DNA from: Ianthella basta
Lineage: Eukaryota > Porifera > Demospongiae > Verongiida > Ianthellidae
NCBI GenBank assembly: GCA_964019415.1
Contig: OZ025885.1
Location: 3,818,672-3,882,671 of the forward strand
Reading direction: 5' to 3'
Length of the DNA stretch: 64,000 bases
Below the pieces are notes generated by a model. That model saw nothing but the letters and a program-made list of their open reading frames with translations. It made no database searches and had not been told where the DNA came from. This document shows, piece after piece, positions 33,461 through 46,169 of the stretch; the stretch's first letter is position 1, and the number at the start of each line of letters is the position of its first letter. The translations under genes were made by a program, and so were the position numbers.

Positions 33461-34404
33461 TTATTGTGGGATCAATCCACTGACAAGACTGCTGTTGTTG
33501 GAGTTCTGCTTTCCAATGGTGTTGGTGTAGTCCGGGGGAGGTGTGTCAGTTGGCCCCTCCCTTTTGAAGAGCACATCGTCCTCTGACTCAGATGACATGA
33601 CCATTACTCCTTTCTTTGCACCACTTCCTACAGTATCACAATAGGTATGCATACAGGTACAAGGTAGTACCATGACCATGACATACAACGGTACATGGGC
33701 AGCATAATAATACAAATGGCATTTCGAAGATGGTCACACTGCAACATCTTGCACTTGGTGAAACAGGCACAGTTTTTCCACAATAGAAAACTTGCCAGGA
33801 GAGTGAAGCATGTGGCAACTATCAACTGAAGTGTTACAAGCACGCGACCACTAGTTATACATACATGTGTAATACATGCCAAGTATATCTTTGATTACCT
33901 TGCAGCCTTCCGAATTGGCAACAGTGCAGTTATGGGTCTAGCTACCACAACCATGCTGGCATGTACTGTATGTTGCATAGGCTTTGAACTGTGACTGGCA
34001 CTCACTCTTTGAGGCTTTCGTGGAGTGCCCAACTCCTCTGTCCTCATGATCTTCATCATGATTGTTCAGCAAGGCATATTTGATTCTCTTCTTGCGTTTC
34101 ACCCGACGCCTGCAGCAAGCAGCTCAGTGAAATGATTGTACTTGCAACAGATGTACAGTACGTATTAGGCTGTACAGCCACCACACAAGATAAGCACTGA
34201 CAAAGTGACACATCTTTCTGTATATACTTCTGTGTGTACAAGTACAAGTGTAGATGTGTACATCTTCCTCCCTGTGCACCCCTCACCCTGCTACACTACA
34301 GTTGGCCTACCTTCTGATATGGCAGCAGCAAGCACACCAGAACACAAAGGTGAAGAGGAACACCACACCAGCGATAACCAGTACAAAGTACAACACACTC
34401 CACT
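33461..34404 (-). CDS. duplicate KIAA0319-like TM/tail exons, U3
   Basis: TM exon 34311-34404, cytoplasmic exon 34006-34109, C-terminal exon 33461-33627, all intact. The tail has PPPDYTNTIGKQ (Gly to Asp relative to U1/U5). Confidence 0.75.
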
Positions 34405-34982
34405 CTGCAGGAAACAGATTGAGGAAATGTGGGCGATAAAGGGTGCAGGTACATGAGGCTTAGCTTGAACTTCGTAACTGTTACGGTTAATGTTAGGTAT
34501 AGTACAAGAATCAAGACATTTACGCAATACAACACAAAGAACCATTCTAATGCCTACCCTGACTATTCATGATCCATTTTCATGGCATGAATGACGGATA
34601 ATGCAGCAAAACGATAAATGAGAGGCAATGTTGACTGTGTGCATATTGAAATCAAACATTGCCTAGTCAGCTGACTAGGCCAAAATTGTTCATTCCTAAT
34701 GCTGCATGGATCAGACTTTCAATAGACATAATTCAATATTCCATGATTAACATGCCCACTGGAGCTGGATGCCCCGCTGTTGGCTGCCCAGGCCATGGCC
34801 TGACCTGATATTTTAGGTCTGGCCATTTCTTATAGCTAAGGTACTTCCTGGTCTGTTCACGCAACCATCTCAGAGATGGTTTGCTGATAGGCATAAGCAT
34901 TTTGGCTTGGCCTAACCATTGACAGTGCTTCCTCCAGGCCTGATTATGATGTGCTGGATTTGTGTACTTCCTTGAACATTAG

Positions 34983-35107
34983 ATGCTAAGACACTGTCTG
35001 ACCTACCACAGTCAGAACTACACCTCTGGGTGACTCACACTGACCCCAGTGTTTTCAGTCTCACTGGCGTGAACAAGTTGACTCTCACTGTCCGCAGCAA
35101 TCTGAAG
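34983..35107 (+). CDS. NLR LRR exon a, unit U4
   Basis: Intact, GC donor retained. Confidence 0.65.
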
Positions 35108-35788
35108 GCAAGTACAAATTGTAATGGTGCTTACTTTTTCTTGGCATACATTGCTCTCATCCTTTCTCTGCAAATCTTATTTGTTTCATCAGAAATACAG
35201 GTTTATTCCCAAACTCTGCAAATATCAAGGGCATAGGCAAGAAATTTAAAAGGGGATTTCCAGTTTAGGCTTACAGCTTACTTCAGCATTATGACATCAT
35301 ATCTCGTCACCAAAATGGCTGCCTCACACGAGGGCGAAATGCTATGGCAGCTGAGGTCATGGGAAAATGCTGTAAAAGCAAGCAGATGCTGTCTTTCACA
35401 GTGCACCAGAAGCAAAAGTAGCAATGCCAGATTATCCTCTAGTGTGTAGCTCTGCAGACATTCTCTTTAATTTTGTTGTCCTTGTAGCTAGCTACTTAGC
35501 TAGCCAGTTTGCTAGCTACTTGAAAGGGGGAGTTCTGAAACACAGCCAGAAAAGATGAACAAAAGCAATACTTCACTGAACGACACCATTTTCCAAAACT
35601 GAATTTTAGTATGTACATGACATCACACATTTATCGCCGAAAAAAGGATGTAACTGTGCCGACCACAGCCTGGCAGGTAAAATTTGGAAGCTGTCAGCCA
35701 TGAACCTGTCTCTCCAGTGAAGTATATAGCCCTCCTCCTGAAATAGCTGTCATCAAGAAGAACAGTTCCTAAGTGAGAAGCACTCAGA

Positions 35789-36988
35789 ATGCAGAAGGCT
35801 ATACTTATCACTTCTTCACACTATTCCTTAACGGCTCAGTCCAACAGTGGAATTTCAAGATTGCTTTCAAGTTTTGTACCCTTTCAACTCCCTATAGCTA
35901 GAAAGTGCCTGCCACTTTCTTCACCACGGGCTGGACTAATCAATAGTACACACTTGATGAGGAGGAAGATGCACAAGCCGAACATGTTTATAGCCAAGAC
36001 CATTAGCCACTCTGTTCCTGTGTCTGGGTCAGACAGTATACTCAAAGTGTTTGATGAAGGACAGAAGCACAAGGCATTTGTTGTCCGACACGCTACTTCT
36101 TTGGAAGATCTTCAGTGGGTGATCAAGAGAGCTACAGAAGAAGGTCGGATGCTACGTGAAAAGGAGGCTGAGTACTATTTTGCAGCAGGTCTTACTCCTG
36201 ACTTCTTCATCGGTGAATTGAATGGTGAGAGGATCACCTCCGGATGTGTAGTGAGACATGGGGATTCGCACTATTATGGTGGCTTGTTTTTTGTTCAAAA
36301 GCCTTACAGAGGACAGGGGTATGGACAGAAGATGTTGGACACGGTAGTGGCTCGCTTTCATGACCAGTACAATTTACACTCTGCATCTGTGCTGAACATC
36401 AAAAATGCTCGCACATTTATGAACTATCCCATCATGCCTGGCTGGATATCAAGGAGATATGCATTTGATGCATCACTTGCTCGTGAAAGTCTTGCAAGTA
36501 GCCAATTTCCAACTTCCCTTGCCACACTCTTGCCAGCCAGTCAGGCTAACTTTGAGAAGATGTTTGCGTACAGTGCAGACATGTTAGGCACCTCCCAAGT
36601 GTGTAAATCGGTACTTGGTACATGGATATCACATCTTCAGGAAAGCAGCTGGGTTGCCATTGGCAACACGGGTGAGGTGGTGGGATACTTGATAATGAGT
36701 AAAACTGTCCGCTTTCCAGAGGATGGCTATTTCATAGGTCCCTTCTTTGCCGACAGTGCTCCTATTGCTCGCAGCCTTCTGAAGGTGGCAGTCGACTTTG
36801 CAGCTCCACACAACCCAGGCCACATCTTCCTGGTCATTGCTGCTCATTTGAACCCTGAGGGCGTAAACATTCTGGAGAATGAATTTGGAGCCAAACGACT
36901 TGCCGATCTTGTATTCTTTGGTACTAATGGCATTCCCAGCAAGCCCCAATTCAAAATATTTGGTGCAGCCAGCGTAGATGTAATGTAG
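35789..36988 (+). CDS. GNAT-family N-acyltransferase, copy 4
   Basis: Intact 399 codons, with the CoA loop YRGQGYG unchanged. I see no copy-specific loss, and it looks closest to a consensus of the five. The upstream region shares two small deletions with copy 5. Confidence 0.85.
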   Translation: MQKAILITSSHYSLTAQSNSGISRLLSSFVPFQLPIARKCLPLSSPRAGLINSTHLMRRKMHKPNMFIAKTISHSVPVSGSDSILKVFDEGQKHKAFVVRHATSLEDLQWVIKRATEEGRMLREKEAEYYFAAGLTPDFFIGELNGERITSGCVVRHGDSHYYGGLFFVQKPYRGQGYGQKMLDTVVARFHDQYNLHSASVLNIKNARTFMNYPIMPGWISRRYAFDASLARESLASSQFPTSLATLLPASQANFEKMFAYSADMLGTSQVCKSVLGTWISHLQESSWVAIGNTGEVVGYLIMSKTVRFPEDGYFIGPFFADSAPIARSLLKVAVDFAAPHNPGHIFLVIAAHLNPEGVNILENEFGAKRLADLVFFGTNGIPSKPQFKIFGAASVDVM

Positions 36989-37272
36989 AACATACAATAT
37001 ACAAATCAATAGACAGATGCTCCATTTAATTTCATTGTCATAGTCATTAATATTAGATTTTATACTGCAGAAATGATATCGACCTTACTGTATGTACTAA
37101 GGATAGGAAATACCCAGCAGCAATGTAAACGGCATGAATTTACAACCACAATAAGGATAACAATGGAATATGCATGTGTGGCATGTCCGATGTAAACTGA
37201 AAGAATGAAAAGCATTGTGTGGTGAGACATGTACATAGGTAGGATGGTTGTGCACGTGGATCTGGATAGGTC

Positions 37273-37572
37273 CTAGTGGATGATGTCTACCCAGCATTGT
37301 GAGGTTCCTCCAGGTTTCCGCTTCTTCTCACATGGTCGGCATCTCAGAACCTGTTTTTGTGGCTGATTGTCAGACATTCTTATGAGGTGACCAACCCAGT
37401 GTAGCCACTTTTGACGCAACTGCTCCTCCACTGGTAAATCTCCTGTTTCTTTGAAGATGTTGACATTTCTCCTCTTATCCCATGTGGTTGGTGGTGGCCA
37501 TGGTCCATCCCATGTGGTTGGTGGTGGCCATGGTCCATCCCATGGGGTTACCCAACAATCTCCCGCAGGCAT
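37273..37572 (-). mobile_element. LINE 3'-end remnant with 30-bp minisatellite, U4
   Basis: Same remnant, with two full 30-bp repeats (37477-37536). Confidence 0.6.
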
Positions 37573-38057
37573 TTCATTTAGAAGGCATGGTTTGCCAGCT
37601 CTCCACTACTCTAGTCTTGCGTAGCGATCCTTCCTCTATTGCAATATAAAATGGAGGCAGGAAGGGGGTCTGGGCCACGTGAGACTACCACTACTCTGTC
37701 ATACGTGCTTTTCATGTACCTTGGATTCTTCTTTCAACTATAATGTCTTCTTGCCTCCTTGTGTGTGTGCGCCTTAAACTGTGGGTACCCAGGCCATATT
37801 GATCTTGTAGCGTGTGCCTGTACATAGCATGCTTTTGGCCATTACCACTTATTATTTTCTGTAATGCATGCGAATTTCATTATTAGTACTATTGCAACTT
37901 GATCCCTTACTGTAACAACTGTTACAATCTCTCTACTCACGTGTACACTGTATATCACTCATGCACACTCCCACACACATTGACGTCATTGTTTCCTAAT
38001 ACCTGCATGCTGCTTAACTGATGGTAGTGTTGTTCATGGTGTGCATGCTTCCTACAG

Positions 38058-39730
38058 GGTGACAACGGATGGTCTCAGGCAGAGAAACATCTAGAAGAAA
38101 ACAAACACTTGAAGGAGCTGGGAATTGGAGGCTGCGATGCCTTCCTGTGCAACATGGGGAGGGCACTAGCCAGGAGTACATCCATACACAGAATTCAATT
38201 AAGAGGTAATTACTGTGTGATCCTCCCAATTGTGGTATATCTGTGTGTCTTATACTGTTATCCTTATGTGAAGGTTTGCATACATGCTACATTAACAGGT
38301 TGTTGTGTACTGGTGTATACCATGATGAAATGCATTAATTTATCCACTGTAGCATTCAAGGCTTTCCCAACTGAAGTTGGAGCTGCACTTGGCATTTGTG
38401 TGTCTGCCATGACCCAGTTGAGGTATCTGCACATGGCAGATATTCCGCTGCCTGTTCTTAAGGCTTTAGCAGCAAGGACAGAGCCACTGGAATTGGTCAC
38501 TGTGGGGTCTCCAGGTGTTAATTGGGTAAGTGCATAGATGAACTGATGGGAATCAAATTTGGCCTTTGCCACTTGCAAGTGCTAGAGCTTCCCATAGAAG
38601 ATTAATCTGGAATCACTATGCCTATGAGTGCTGCAGTGTTGGACTGACACCTACAGTAGACCAGAAAGGATTTAAGCCAGTTCATCAGTGCATTACATGG
38701 TAGCAGTGGCAAAGGTGTGAATAGAGCTCAACTACACTATGTATCCTGTACAGCTGCAGACAGTCAGCATACACATGGAGCTGAGACACAAGTGACGGCC
38801 TTACCTTTGTTTCATTGTAGTCTCCAATAATCTGCATGTATGCTGCTGGAAATAGTATGCTAGAAATAGTAAAGAGCTGCCAAAACAAAATCAGCACACA
38901 AACCTCCTTGCCGAAGCCTCTGTGAAGTACGGGGTGGGGGGATTTAGGTTAGTAAAAGTACGTGGAGATCCTACCTGTGTTGCAGCAAAGGGCAATGCAC
39001 ACATGAACTGCATGAGAGTTCATAATTATGCATGGATATAGTTGGATTGAGCTCTCTTTACACAACTCCCAGTTAGAATGTGCGATGTGGTATGCTTTAG
39101 TAGCCACCATTTTACTGCGCACGATTCAGAATGAAGCTAGCTGGTATATACATGGATAGGCTGTTGACCAGATTCATTCTCACCTTGTTCTGAATGCCAC
39201 ATTAAAGTGCATGGTGAAGGCATGCAGGTTGGCAACACAACAATGTGTATGCAAATTGACAATAAGGTATGTTGATGGCTGCAGAGTACTGCATGGTCGT
39301 TTATATTGGAGGGCTGTCCTTTGTAAATGGACTTAGCATAACGTATCTCTCCTCAACAATGGTGACAGTTAATTATAGCCGCTTGCATTCACACAGTGCA
39401 AAGTGTAGCATACAGTGTAGTTGACAGCATACAGAACAGTGCAGAACAGAATGCAGCAAATGCTATGAACACTGGTAAAGGCCTAGGGAGCCCCGAGTGT
39501 GGTTCAATATCGTTTTATCCCTTACTCTCCTCCAGGATGGCTTGAGTGAAGATCAGTGGAAGGAGGCAGAAGAAGCTGCTGCCAGTGCTCAGGTGAAGGT
39601 GTTGCATCTGGCTTTTGATCACACTTCAGGACAGGGATCTAGAGCTGTTCAAACCATTCGGAAAGGACTGGCAAAGAATAAGCACATTAACAACATTTTC
39701 TTGCATGGTTTGGGCATTGCAGAAGGGTAA
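38058..39730 (+). CDS. NLR LRR exons b, c, d, unit U4
   Basis: Exon b 38058-38205, exon c 38353-38525, terminal exon d 39536-39730. Phases are conserved. Exon d stops early (GCA GAA GGG TAA), giving the C-terminus IAEG, shared with U5. Confidence 0.72.
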
Positions 39731-40524
39731 TGTCACTCTAATTAATGTAATGTTGGACATGACTACAAACATGTGCTATATAATACTGACAGTGTACATG
39801 TGTGCTGCATGTAATTCTATTGCATTATTTATTCCTACAATAATTATATTAATGCCATAATTATGATCTCAAAGAATAAGACATGCATGCACACATGCAA
39901 TTGTACTTGTAATGTATGCATGCCACCTGTACCTACCCATACGTATGTATACTGTACATATGCATACACATCTGGGCTGGAATGTAAAGCTGCACTTGGC
40001 CACAACAGCTGGTATCTTACGCACATGACACTGTGTGCATGAACATTACTAGTCTAGTACACTAGATGTGGACCCTCTATATACGTAGCTTGCCCCAGGG
40101 GCTTAAATGGGGAATAAGGACTCCTACGTACTGTACAGTAGATAATGAACTCTGCCTCTGCTGAGTTTACTATCTAAGCACCCCAGAGGAGAGGGGCTAG
40201 CACGCTAGATCAGAACCTTATTAGCTGTAAGGTATAGCAATGCAGAGTAATTGGGGCGAGCCTGAGCGAGCCCCACTCTGGTGTGGAGTGTAGGTGGAAG
40301 TCTCTGTTTTATTATTATTATTATTATTATTCTGTACAATGAATAGGTAATAATGGTATGAGTGTACGTAAGTGCTTTACATTGTAATAAAATACAATAA
40401 TAGATTAACCACAATAATAATATCACATATACAGATTCTGACACACAGTGCTTAAACACTAAATAGTGCTAAAAGTACAGTACACCCTAAATAAGCACGC
40501 ATGCAAAATGCTAAAACAGAATCG

Positions 40525-41304
40525 TCAGAGATCAAAACTGATGTCAACATTAGCACTGTCAGGGAGGGATGCAATCACCGATGCTGCATTTCCGACCTGA
40601 ATGGCAATGGAGATTCTCTGCAGTAGAAAGGTACATGACCGTGCTTCCCCAGTAACCATCTTGAGCTGCTGGCCAAGCTCCCTCAGAAAATCCCTGGACT
40701 TTGGACCAATGGTACCACAAGTCTCCAGAGCAACTGGCTGGAAAAGATACATGCTGTCCAGGTGAGCATACTTCTTGGCCTTCTCTTCTTCAGCATGTGC
40801 CGCTGCTCCTCCTGGCTCTGTGGCTGCTCTTCGACGGTGCGACTGACAAAACGTATCGACACATGTGGCATCCCATACTAGATACTTTCCTTGTTCCCAG
40901 GGAACCATGGTCATCCCATCAGGACGCTTCCCATCTGCCCGGTGCAACCCTGAAGGCTCTAGCCGAGAGGGGATTTTCACAGCTGTGAGAGCGTGTTGGA
41001 TGAGACTATTCACAGTGTTGTGATGCGACAATCTCCCCTGGCTGAAACGACAACTTAGACCATGTCTGAAAAATTGGTCAACATCACTGCCACAGTGTGC
41101 ACACTGGTGAGGCTGTCCAAGGGGAGCTCCCACTCGCAAACCCACAGCAATCCTGATGGCCTCATCACTCATTCTCAGTCCAAGGGAAGAAACTGGCGGA
41201 GCATTCAGCCATGCTCCAGATTCTGCTGAGCCAGCAGCCAGCAACCTGGCTCTGGATTCATCATCATTGCAGAGTGTGAGGATGGTCTCAAACAGAGCAT
41301 CAAT
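40525..41304 (-). CDS. RLE-type LINE endonuclease ORF, U4
   Basis: Same CCHC knuckle and RPD...WDAT signature as in U1. Three residue differences are visible (SHHNTV, ALTAVK, LGQQLK). Confidence 0.85.
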   Translation of the reverse strand: MDALFETILTLCNDDESRARLLAAGSAESGAWLNAPPVSSLGLRMSDEAIRIAVGLRVGAPLGQPHQCAHCGSDVDQFFRHGLSCRFSQGRLSHHNTVNSLIQHALTAVKIPSRLEPSGLHRADGKRPDGMTMVPWEQGKYLVWDATCVDTFCQSHRRRAATEPGGAAAHAEEEKAKKYAHLDSMYLFQPVALETCGTIGPKSRDFLRELGQQLKMVTGEARSCTFLLQRISIAIQVGNAASVIASLPDSANVDISFDL

Positions 41305-43501
41305 CAATCCTTGGCCTATCCCAGACTTTCTGCCTACTCGATGTAGTGGGTGCAGGCATCTTGGGTGGTAGGTCTTGCTTCCACACCCTCAAAGCAAAAT
41401 CTCTTTCCTCATACTGAATTGTTGAGAGGTGAGCTGGTAACAGGTCTAGCATAAGCGACAGGGCTCCATCAGCTGAAGCCAAAAAGGCAGTAGGTGCAAG
41501 ATGGGAGGCCCTTCGTATGCCAAGACCACCACACCAGACAGGGAGAGTGGCCTGAAGCCAGCAGGGATCATCTGGATGGAAGTTGAGGTTGGTGATCTTA
41601 GACAAGATGGATAGCAGCAGATGGTCCCAAGAAATTAACAAAGGTGTCTGGAAAGCTGGTGATGTACGCAAAATATGTAGCAGTTTTGGGACAGAGAATG
41701 AATGCCGAAGGAGAGTAAGAGCATCATGTGCATGGAGGTGGTGCAGGCGTTCTCCTATCAATTGAAGCTGGCTAATTTGGCAATCCAAAACTTTCTTCAA
41801 TGACATAGCCCCCAAAGGAGACCCCAGTAACATTGCTTGATCAGGACTAACATACTGCAGATCAGCCAGCACAGGCATATCCTGTGTATCAAAACCATCA
41901 TTACAGATCAGTTCAGACTTTGCTACATTAAGTCGCAAGCCTAGTTGCTCCCCTGCTTCTTCGATGAATGACAGGTCCGCAGCGATGTCCTCAAGTGTGC
42001 CTCCTATTGTACCATCATCAAGATAGAAGATCTTGTACTCTGACTTCAAACTAGAGACAAGGTCGTGGATGGATAAGCAGAACAACAATGGGCCAATAGG
42101 GTCTCCTTGTTGTATACCCTCTGATGAGATGATCTCCACTTTCTCCCATAAAAGCACTGACTCGGTAGAGTAGGCTGAGTGGACATATGGCAATAGTTCT
42201 GGAATGAACTTCTTCACTGCATAAAGCATCTTGTCACGCCTGACACTGTTGAATGCATTTTCAAAATCTACCTTAATTAGGGCTTTGTTAGATGGTAGGT
42301 TGTGCAAATAAATCCTTGTGGCATGCACTGCTGCTTCCACTCCACTGGGAATTCCAAACACTAATTGGTGGGGAGCCAGGATATCTGGGATGGTATTGAG
42401 AGCATGAAGGCATGCACACTTAGAAGCAAGTCTCCTGATGGTACTTCCCACAGCAATTGGGCGAAGGCCACCATTTTCTTTTGTGAGCGCTGTAAGTTTA
42501 GCACCGAACAATAAACTGCGTACTGCTACAGGTGTTCTACCTTCTAGAATCAAGGTAATCAAGGCAGTTAGCGCATTCAAAACACTTACAGCACCATCCT
42601 CTGCTGCAGGTCCAATAAGATCCTTCAGGTGTTGTGGCAGCAAACCATCAGTTCCCCCACTAGAGCCACTGGGAAACGACATGATTGCTCTTCTAATCAA
42701 TTCTTCATTAACAGTGAAACTCAAGGGAGCCGGGTGTGGCTGATCCTCAATGATGGAATTCAAATTCCGCGGGGGATGCTTCAGTTTCATGGCTTCAATT
42801 GTGGAAGGGGACTGCTCTGCTATTGTGTCCCTGCTACAAGCCAACCTCACTGCACCTCTGTAGTCCCCTTCCTCCAACTTGCTGCTGACTCTGGCCGCCA
42901 ATGCCTCCGTGGAATTCCGCGATTTTGGCCGTCTTCCATAGCTTCCAGTACTGTACGACTCGTCGGGATCACCGTTCTCTTCGGACACTTGCTTACTAAC
43001 TGAAGAAGCCAAACTCCACCGCCTACCCCCTCGCTCAGGACGGCGAAGACACCTTCTGGGAAATTGGAGAAGCCTAGCCCAGGATGGGACGTCATTACGA
43101 GACACAACTTGTTCAATAATGGCGGCGAGCTTTCTAGCAGCAGATGGTCGAGACAGGCGGGGTATCCTTCTTAAAATCCTTGTAGGCTTGGCTAAAAATT
43201 TAAGCAGTTCTCCAATTTCCGAACCGATAGATTCTGAATCTTCTGAGTGAGTGCAATCCGGTATGCGAGGGCTTTCAACGTTACTTCTTACGCGAGATTC
43301 CGCGACTGGAATCGGTGTTAAAGGTGAGCGCTTCAAATTCTGGCATCTAATTGGGTTTGACAGCGATGGCCAACAATCGACACACGATAGCTTATTCTTC
43401 ACGCACTGACACCTCACACAGCGACCAGTCTTCATACATGGGCAACATCTTTGCGATCGTGCTTGAGATCTTTCCGCCATTTTCCCATCATCATCCGTCA
43501 T
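41300..43501 (-). CDS. RLE-type LINE reverse transcriptase ORF, U4
   Basis: 733 residues, with one amino-acid difference from the U1 copy (HLSTIQYEERD against HLSTTQYEERD). Same zinc cluster, same FYLDDG, and the same premature end after WDRPRID caused by the same 4-bp duplication. The shared lesion shows that both copies descend from one insertion that was already broken. Confidence 0.88.
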   Translation of the reverse strand: MTDDDGKMAERSQARSQRCCPCMKTGRCVRCQCVKNKLSCVDCWPSLSNPIRCQNLKRSPLTPIPVAESRVRSNVESPRIPDCTHSEDSESIGSEIGELLKFLAKPTRILRRIPRLSRPSAARKLAAIIEQVVSRNDVPSWARLLQFPRRCLRRPERGGRRWSLASSVSKQVSEENGDPDESYSTGSYGRRPKSRNSTEALAARVSSKLEEGDYRGAVRLACSRDTIAEQSPSTIEAMKLKHPPRNLNSIIEDQPHPAPLSFTVNEELIRRAIMSFPSGSSGGTDGLLPQHLKDLIGPAAEDGAVSVLNALTALITLILEGRTPVAVRSLLFGAKLTALTKENGGLRPIAVGSTIRRLASKCACLHALNTIPDILAPHQLVFGIPSGVEAAVHATRIYLHNLPSNKALIKVDFENAFNSVRRDKMLYAVKKFIPELLPYVHSAYSTESVLLWEKVEIISSEGIQQGDPIGPLLFCLSIHDLVSSLKSEYKIFYLDDGTIGGTLEDIAADLSFIEEAGEQLGLRLNVAKSELICNDGFDTQDMPVLADLQYVSPDQAMLLGSPLGAMSLKKVLDCQISQLQLIGERLHHLHAHDALTLLRHSFSVPKLLHILRTSPAFQTPLLISWDHLLLSILSKITNLNFHPDDPCWLQATLPVWCGGLGIRRASHLAPTAFLASADGALSLMLDLLPAHLSTIQYEERDFALRVWKQDLPPKMPAPTTSSRQKVWDRPRID

Positions 43502-44522
43502 TTGCCTTATTATTATTATTATTATTATGTATAGATGGTACGTCCGTTTTGGCCCCCGGGGCCGATTTCGTCTAGGTCATATCCCCAAGCATAAGACGTC
43601 TATGCCCCAAGCCGAGTCTCTTCGCCGGTGTAGAGGAACACGGCAGCATGCCGTTCGCTTGCCAGCCGCGCACTCTCCGAAACAAAGACGCCTTACCAAC
43701 CGTGCAGACTTCGAAACAAAGATGCCTTGGCAACCGCACACACCCCGTTGGAACGTCGCTCGCACTCACGACGCTATGCCAAGGACGCTCTTCTCCCCTA
43801 CCTTTGTTGTTGCAGCTATGGGAAAGCAGCGGGTCCCCACGTCGGCTAGGATGCCGATTTTTGATGCACGGCTTTTGCGTGAACTTCATGCTCAGACGGC
43901 TACAGTCAACGTTTCACTGGAAGGACAGCGCGCTCCAGCCATTGTTCTAGCCAGGAACCAGATGTCTTCAGCGATCAAAGTTGGCTGCAGCGAGTTCCCT
44001 TCGAGCAGGCTGCTCATCTAGTGCATACATGCTGATGCAATGACGTTGTCAGTATATTTGTGCATGGGCATGGGTATAAGTTGTCCGTCTGCCCCACCCC
44101 ATGATATCACATTGCATGTTGCCATGGTGTACCCATTAACGTACTAGAGGAAAACTGGTATATATCAATGCAGTAACTTGCTGTCTTATGCTCTGCATTT
44201 GGTACTCATGTGGAGGTGTGTAGGCCTATTCACATTTCCTATAACCTGTTTCATTCGCCTACACCCATCATACATGTGTGCTCCATTCCTGTCATCGTCC
44301 ACTCTCTAGGCCACAATCACTGCAAGAGTACGTGACGCTCGCTCAGGCTCGCCCCATAATGCTTGCATTCGCCTAGTAATATTATAGCAGTGAAACAGAA
44401 CGTGAAACAAGTATGCATTTAACATGCCTTAATTTACAAGACAATTACCTTTACAGGTTTGAAATTTGAACAGAAATGAGTTATGCAACTTATGTTTGCA
44501 CAGTGGCAGTGTGAGTGTTCCA

Positions 44523-45466
44523 TTATTGTGGGATCAATCCACTGACAAGACTGCTGTTGTTGGAGTTCTGCCTTCCAATGGTGTTGGTGTAGTCCGGGGG
44601 AGGTGTGTCAGTTGGCCCCTCCCTTTTGAAGAGCACATCGTCCTCTGACTCAGATGACATGACCATTACTCCTTTCTTTGCACCACTTCCTACAGTATCA
44701 CAATAGGTATGCATACAGGTACAAGGTAGTACCATGACCATGACATACAACGGTACATGGGCAGCATAATAATACAAATGGCATTTCAAAGATGGTCACA
44801 CTGCAACATCTTGCACTTGGTGAAACAGGCACAGTTTTTCCACAACAGAAAACTTGCCGGGAGAGTGAAGCATGTGGCAACTATCAACTGAAGCGTTACA
44901 AGCACGCGACCACTAGTTATACATACATGTGTAATACATGCCAAGTATATCTTTGATTACCTTGCAGCCTTCCGAATTGGCAACGGTGCAGTTATGGGTC
45001 TAGCTACCACAACCATGCTGGCATGTACTGTATGTTGCATAGGCTTTGAACTGTGACTGGCACTCACTCTTTGAGGCTTTCATGGAGTGCCCAACTCCTC
45101 TGTCCTCATGATCTTCATCATGATTGTTCAGCAAGGCATATTTGATTCTCTTCTTGCGTTTCACCCGACGCCTGCAGCAAGCAGCTCAGTGAAATGATTG
45201 TACTTGCAACAGATGTACAGTACGTATTAGGCTGTACAGCCACCACACAAGATAAGCACTGACAAAGTGACACATCTTTCTGTATATACTTCTGTGTGTA
45301 CAAGTACAAGTATAGATGTGTACATCTTCCTCCCTGTGCACCCCTCACCCTGCTACACTCCAGTTGGCCTACCTTCTGATATGGCAGCAGCAAGCACACC
45401 AGAACACAAAGGTGAAGAGGAACACCACACCAGCGATAACCAGTACAAAGTACAACACACTCCACT
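44523..45466 (-). CDS. duplicate KIAA0319-like TM/tail exons, U4
   Basis: TM exon 45373-45466, cytoplasmic exon 45068-45171 (HSMKAS, as in U5), C-terminal exon 44523-44689. All borders are intact. Confidence 0.75.
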
Positions 45467-46044
45467 CTGCAGGAAACAGATTGAGGAAATGTGGGCGATA
45501 AAGGGTGCAGGTACATGAGGCTTAGCTTGAACTTCGTAACTGTTACGGTTAATGTTAGGTATAGTACAAGAATCAAGACATTTACACAATACAACACAAA
45601 GAACCATTCTAATGCCTACCCTGACTATTCATGATCCATTTTCATGGCATGAATGACGGATAATGCAGCAAAACGATAAATGAGAGGCAATGTTGACTGT
45701 GTGCATATTGAAATCAAACATTGCCTAGTCAGCTGACTAGGCCAAAATTGTTCATTCCTAATGCTGCATGGATCAGACTTTCAATAGACATAATTCAATA
45801 TTCCATGATTAACATGCCCACTGGAGCTGCATGCCCCGCTGCTGACTGCCCAGGCCATGGCCTGACCTGATATTTTAGGTCTGGCCATTTCTTATAGCTA
45901 AGGTACTTCCTGGTCTGTTCACGCAACCATCTCAGAGATGGTTTGCTGATAGGCATAAGCATTTTGGCTTGGCCTAACCATTGACAGTGCTTCCTCCAGG
46001 CCTGATTATGATGTGCTGGATTTGTGTACTTCCTTGAACATTAG

Positions 46045-46169
46045 ATGCTAAGACACTGTCTGACCTACCACAGTCAGAACTACACCTCTGGGTGACTCAC
46101 ACTGACCCCAGTGTTTTCAGTCTCACTGGCGTGAACAAGTTGACTCTCACTGTCCGCAGCAATCTGAAG
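46045..46169 (+). CDS. NLR LRR exon a, unit U5
   Basis: Intact with GC donor, but its normal partner exon b is destroyed in this unit. Confidence 0.55.

Larger units (their letters stand above)
27357..34534. repeat. tandem unit U3 (about 7.2 kb)
   Basis: Third copy, most like U2 in its exon d C-terminus and KIAA tail (GKQ variant). It has a unique 100-bp insertion at 32314-32413 carrying a hammerhead-like core. The 30-bp minisatellite in its LINE remnant is expanded to three full repeats. Confidence 0.9.
40252..44374 (-). mobile_element. TIR element with nested RLE-type LINE, U4
   Basis: Same composite and same insertion site as in U1, flanked by agtaat (40246-40251 and 44375-44380). Inverted repeats lie at 40253-40271 and 44337-44355. 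The (TTA)n tracts have different lengths from U1. The flanks on both sides resemble U5 rather than U1. Confidence 0.75.
34533..45596. repeat. tandem unit U4 (about 11.1 kb)
   Basis: Fourth copy. Its left half shares two small deletions with U5 (tttatcgccg joined to aaaaaagg near 35640, and the shortened gtcatcaagaag near 35755). It carries the same transposon composite as U1 at the same site. Confidence 0.9.
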
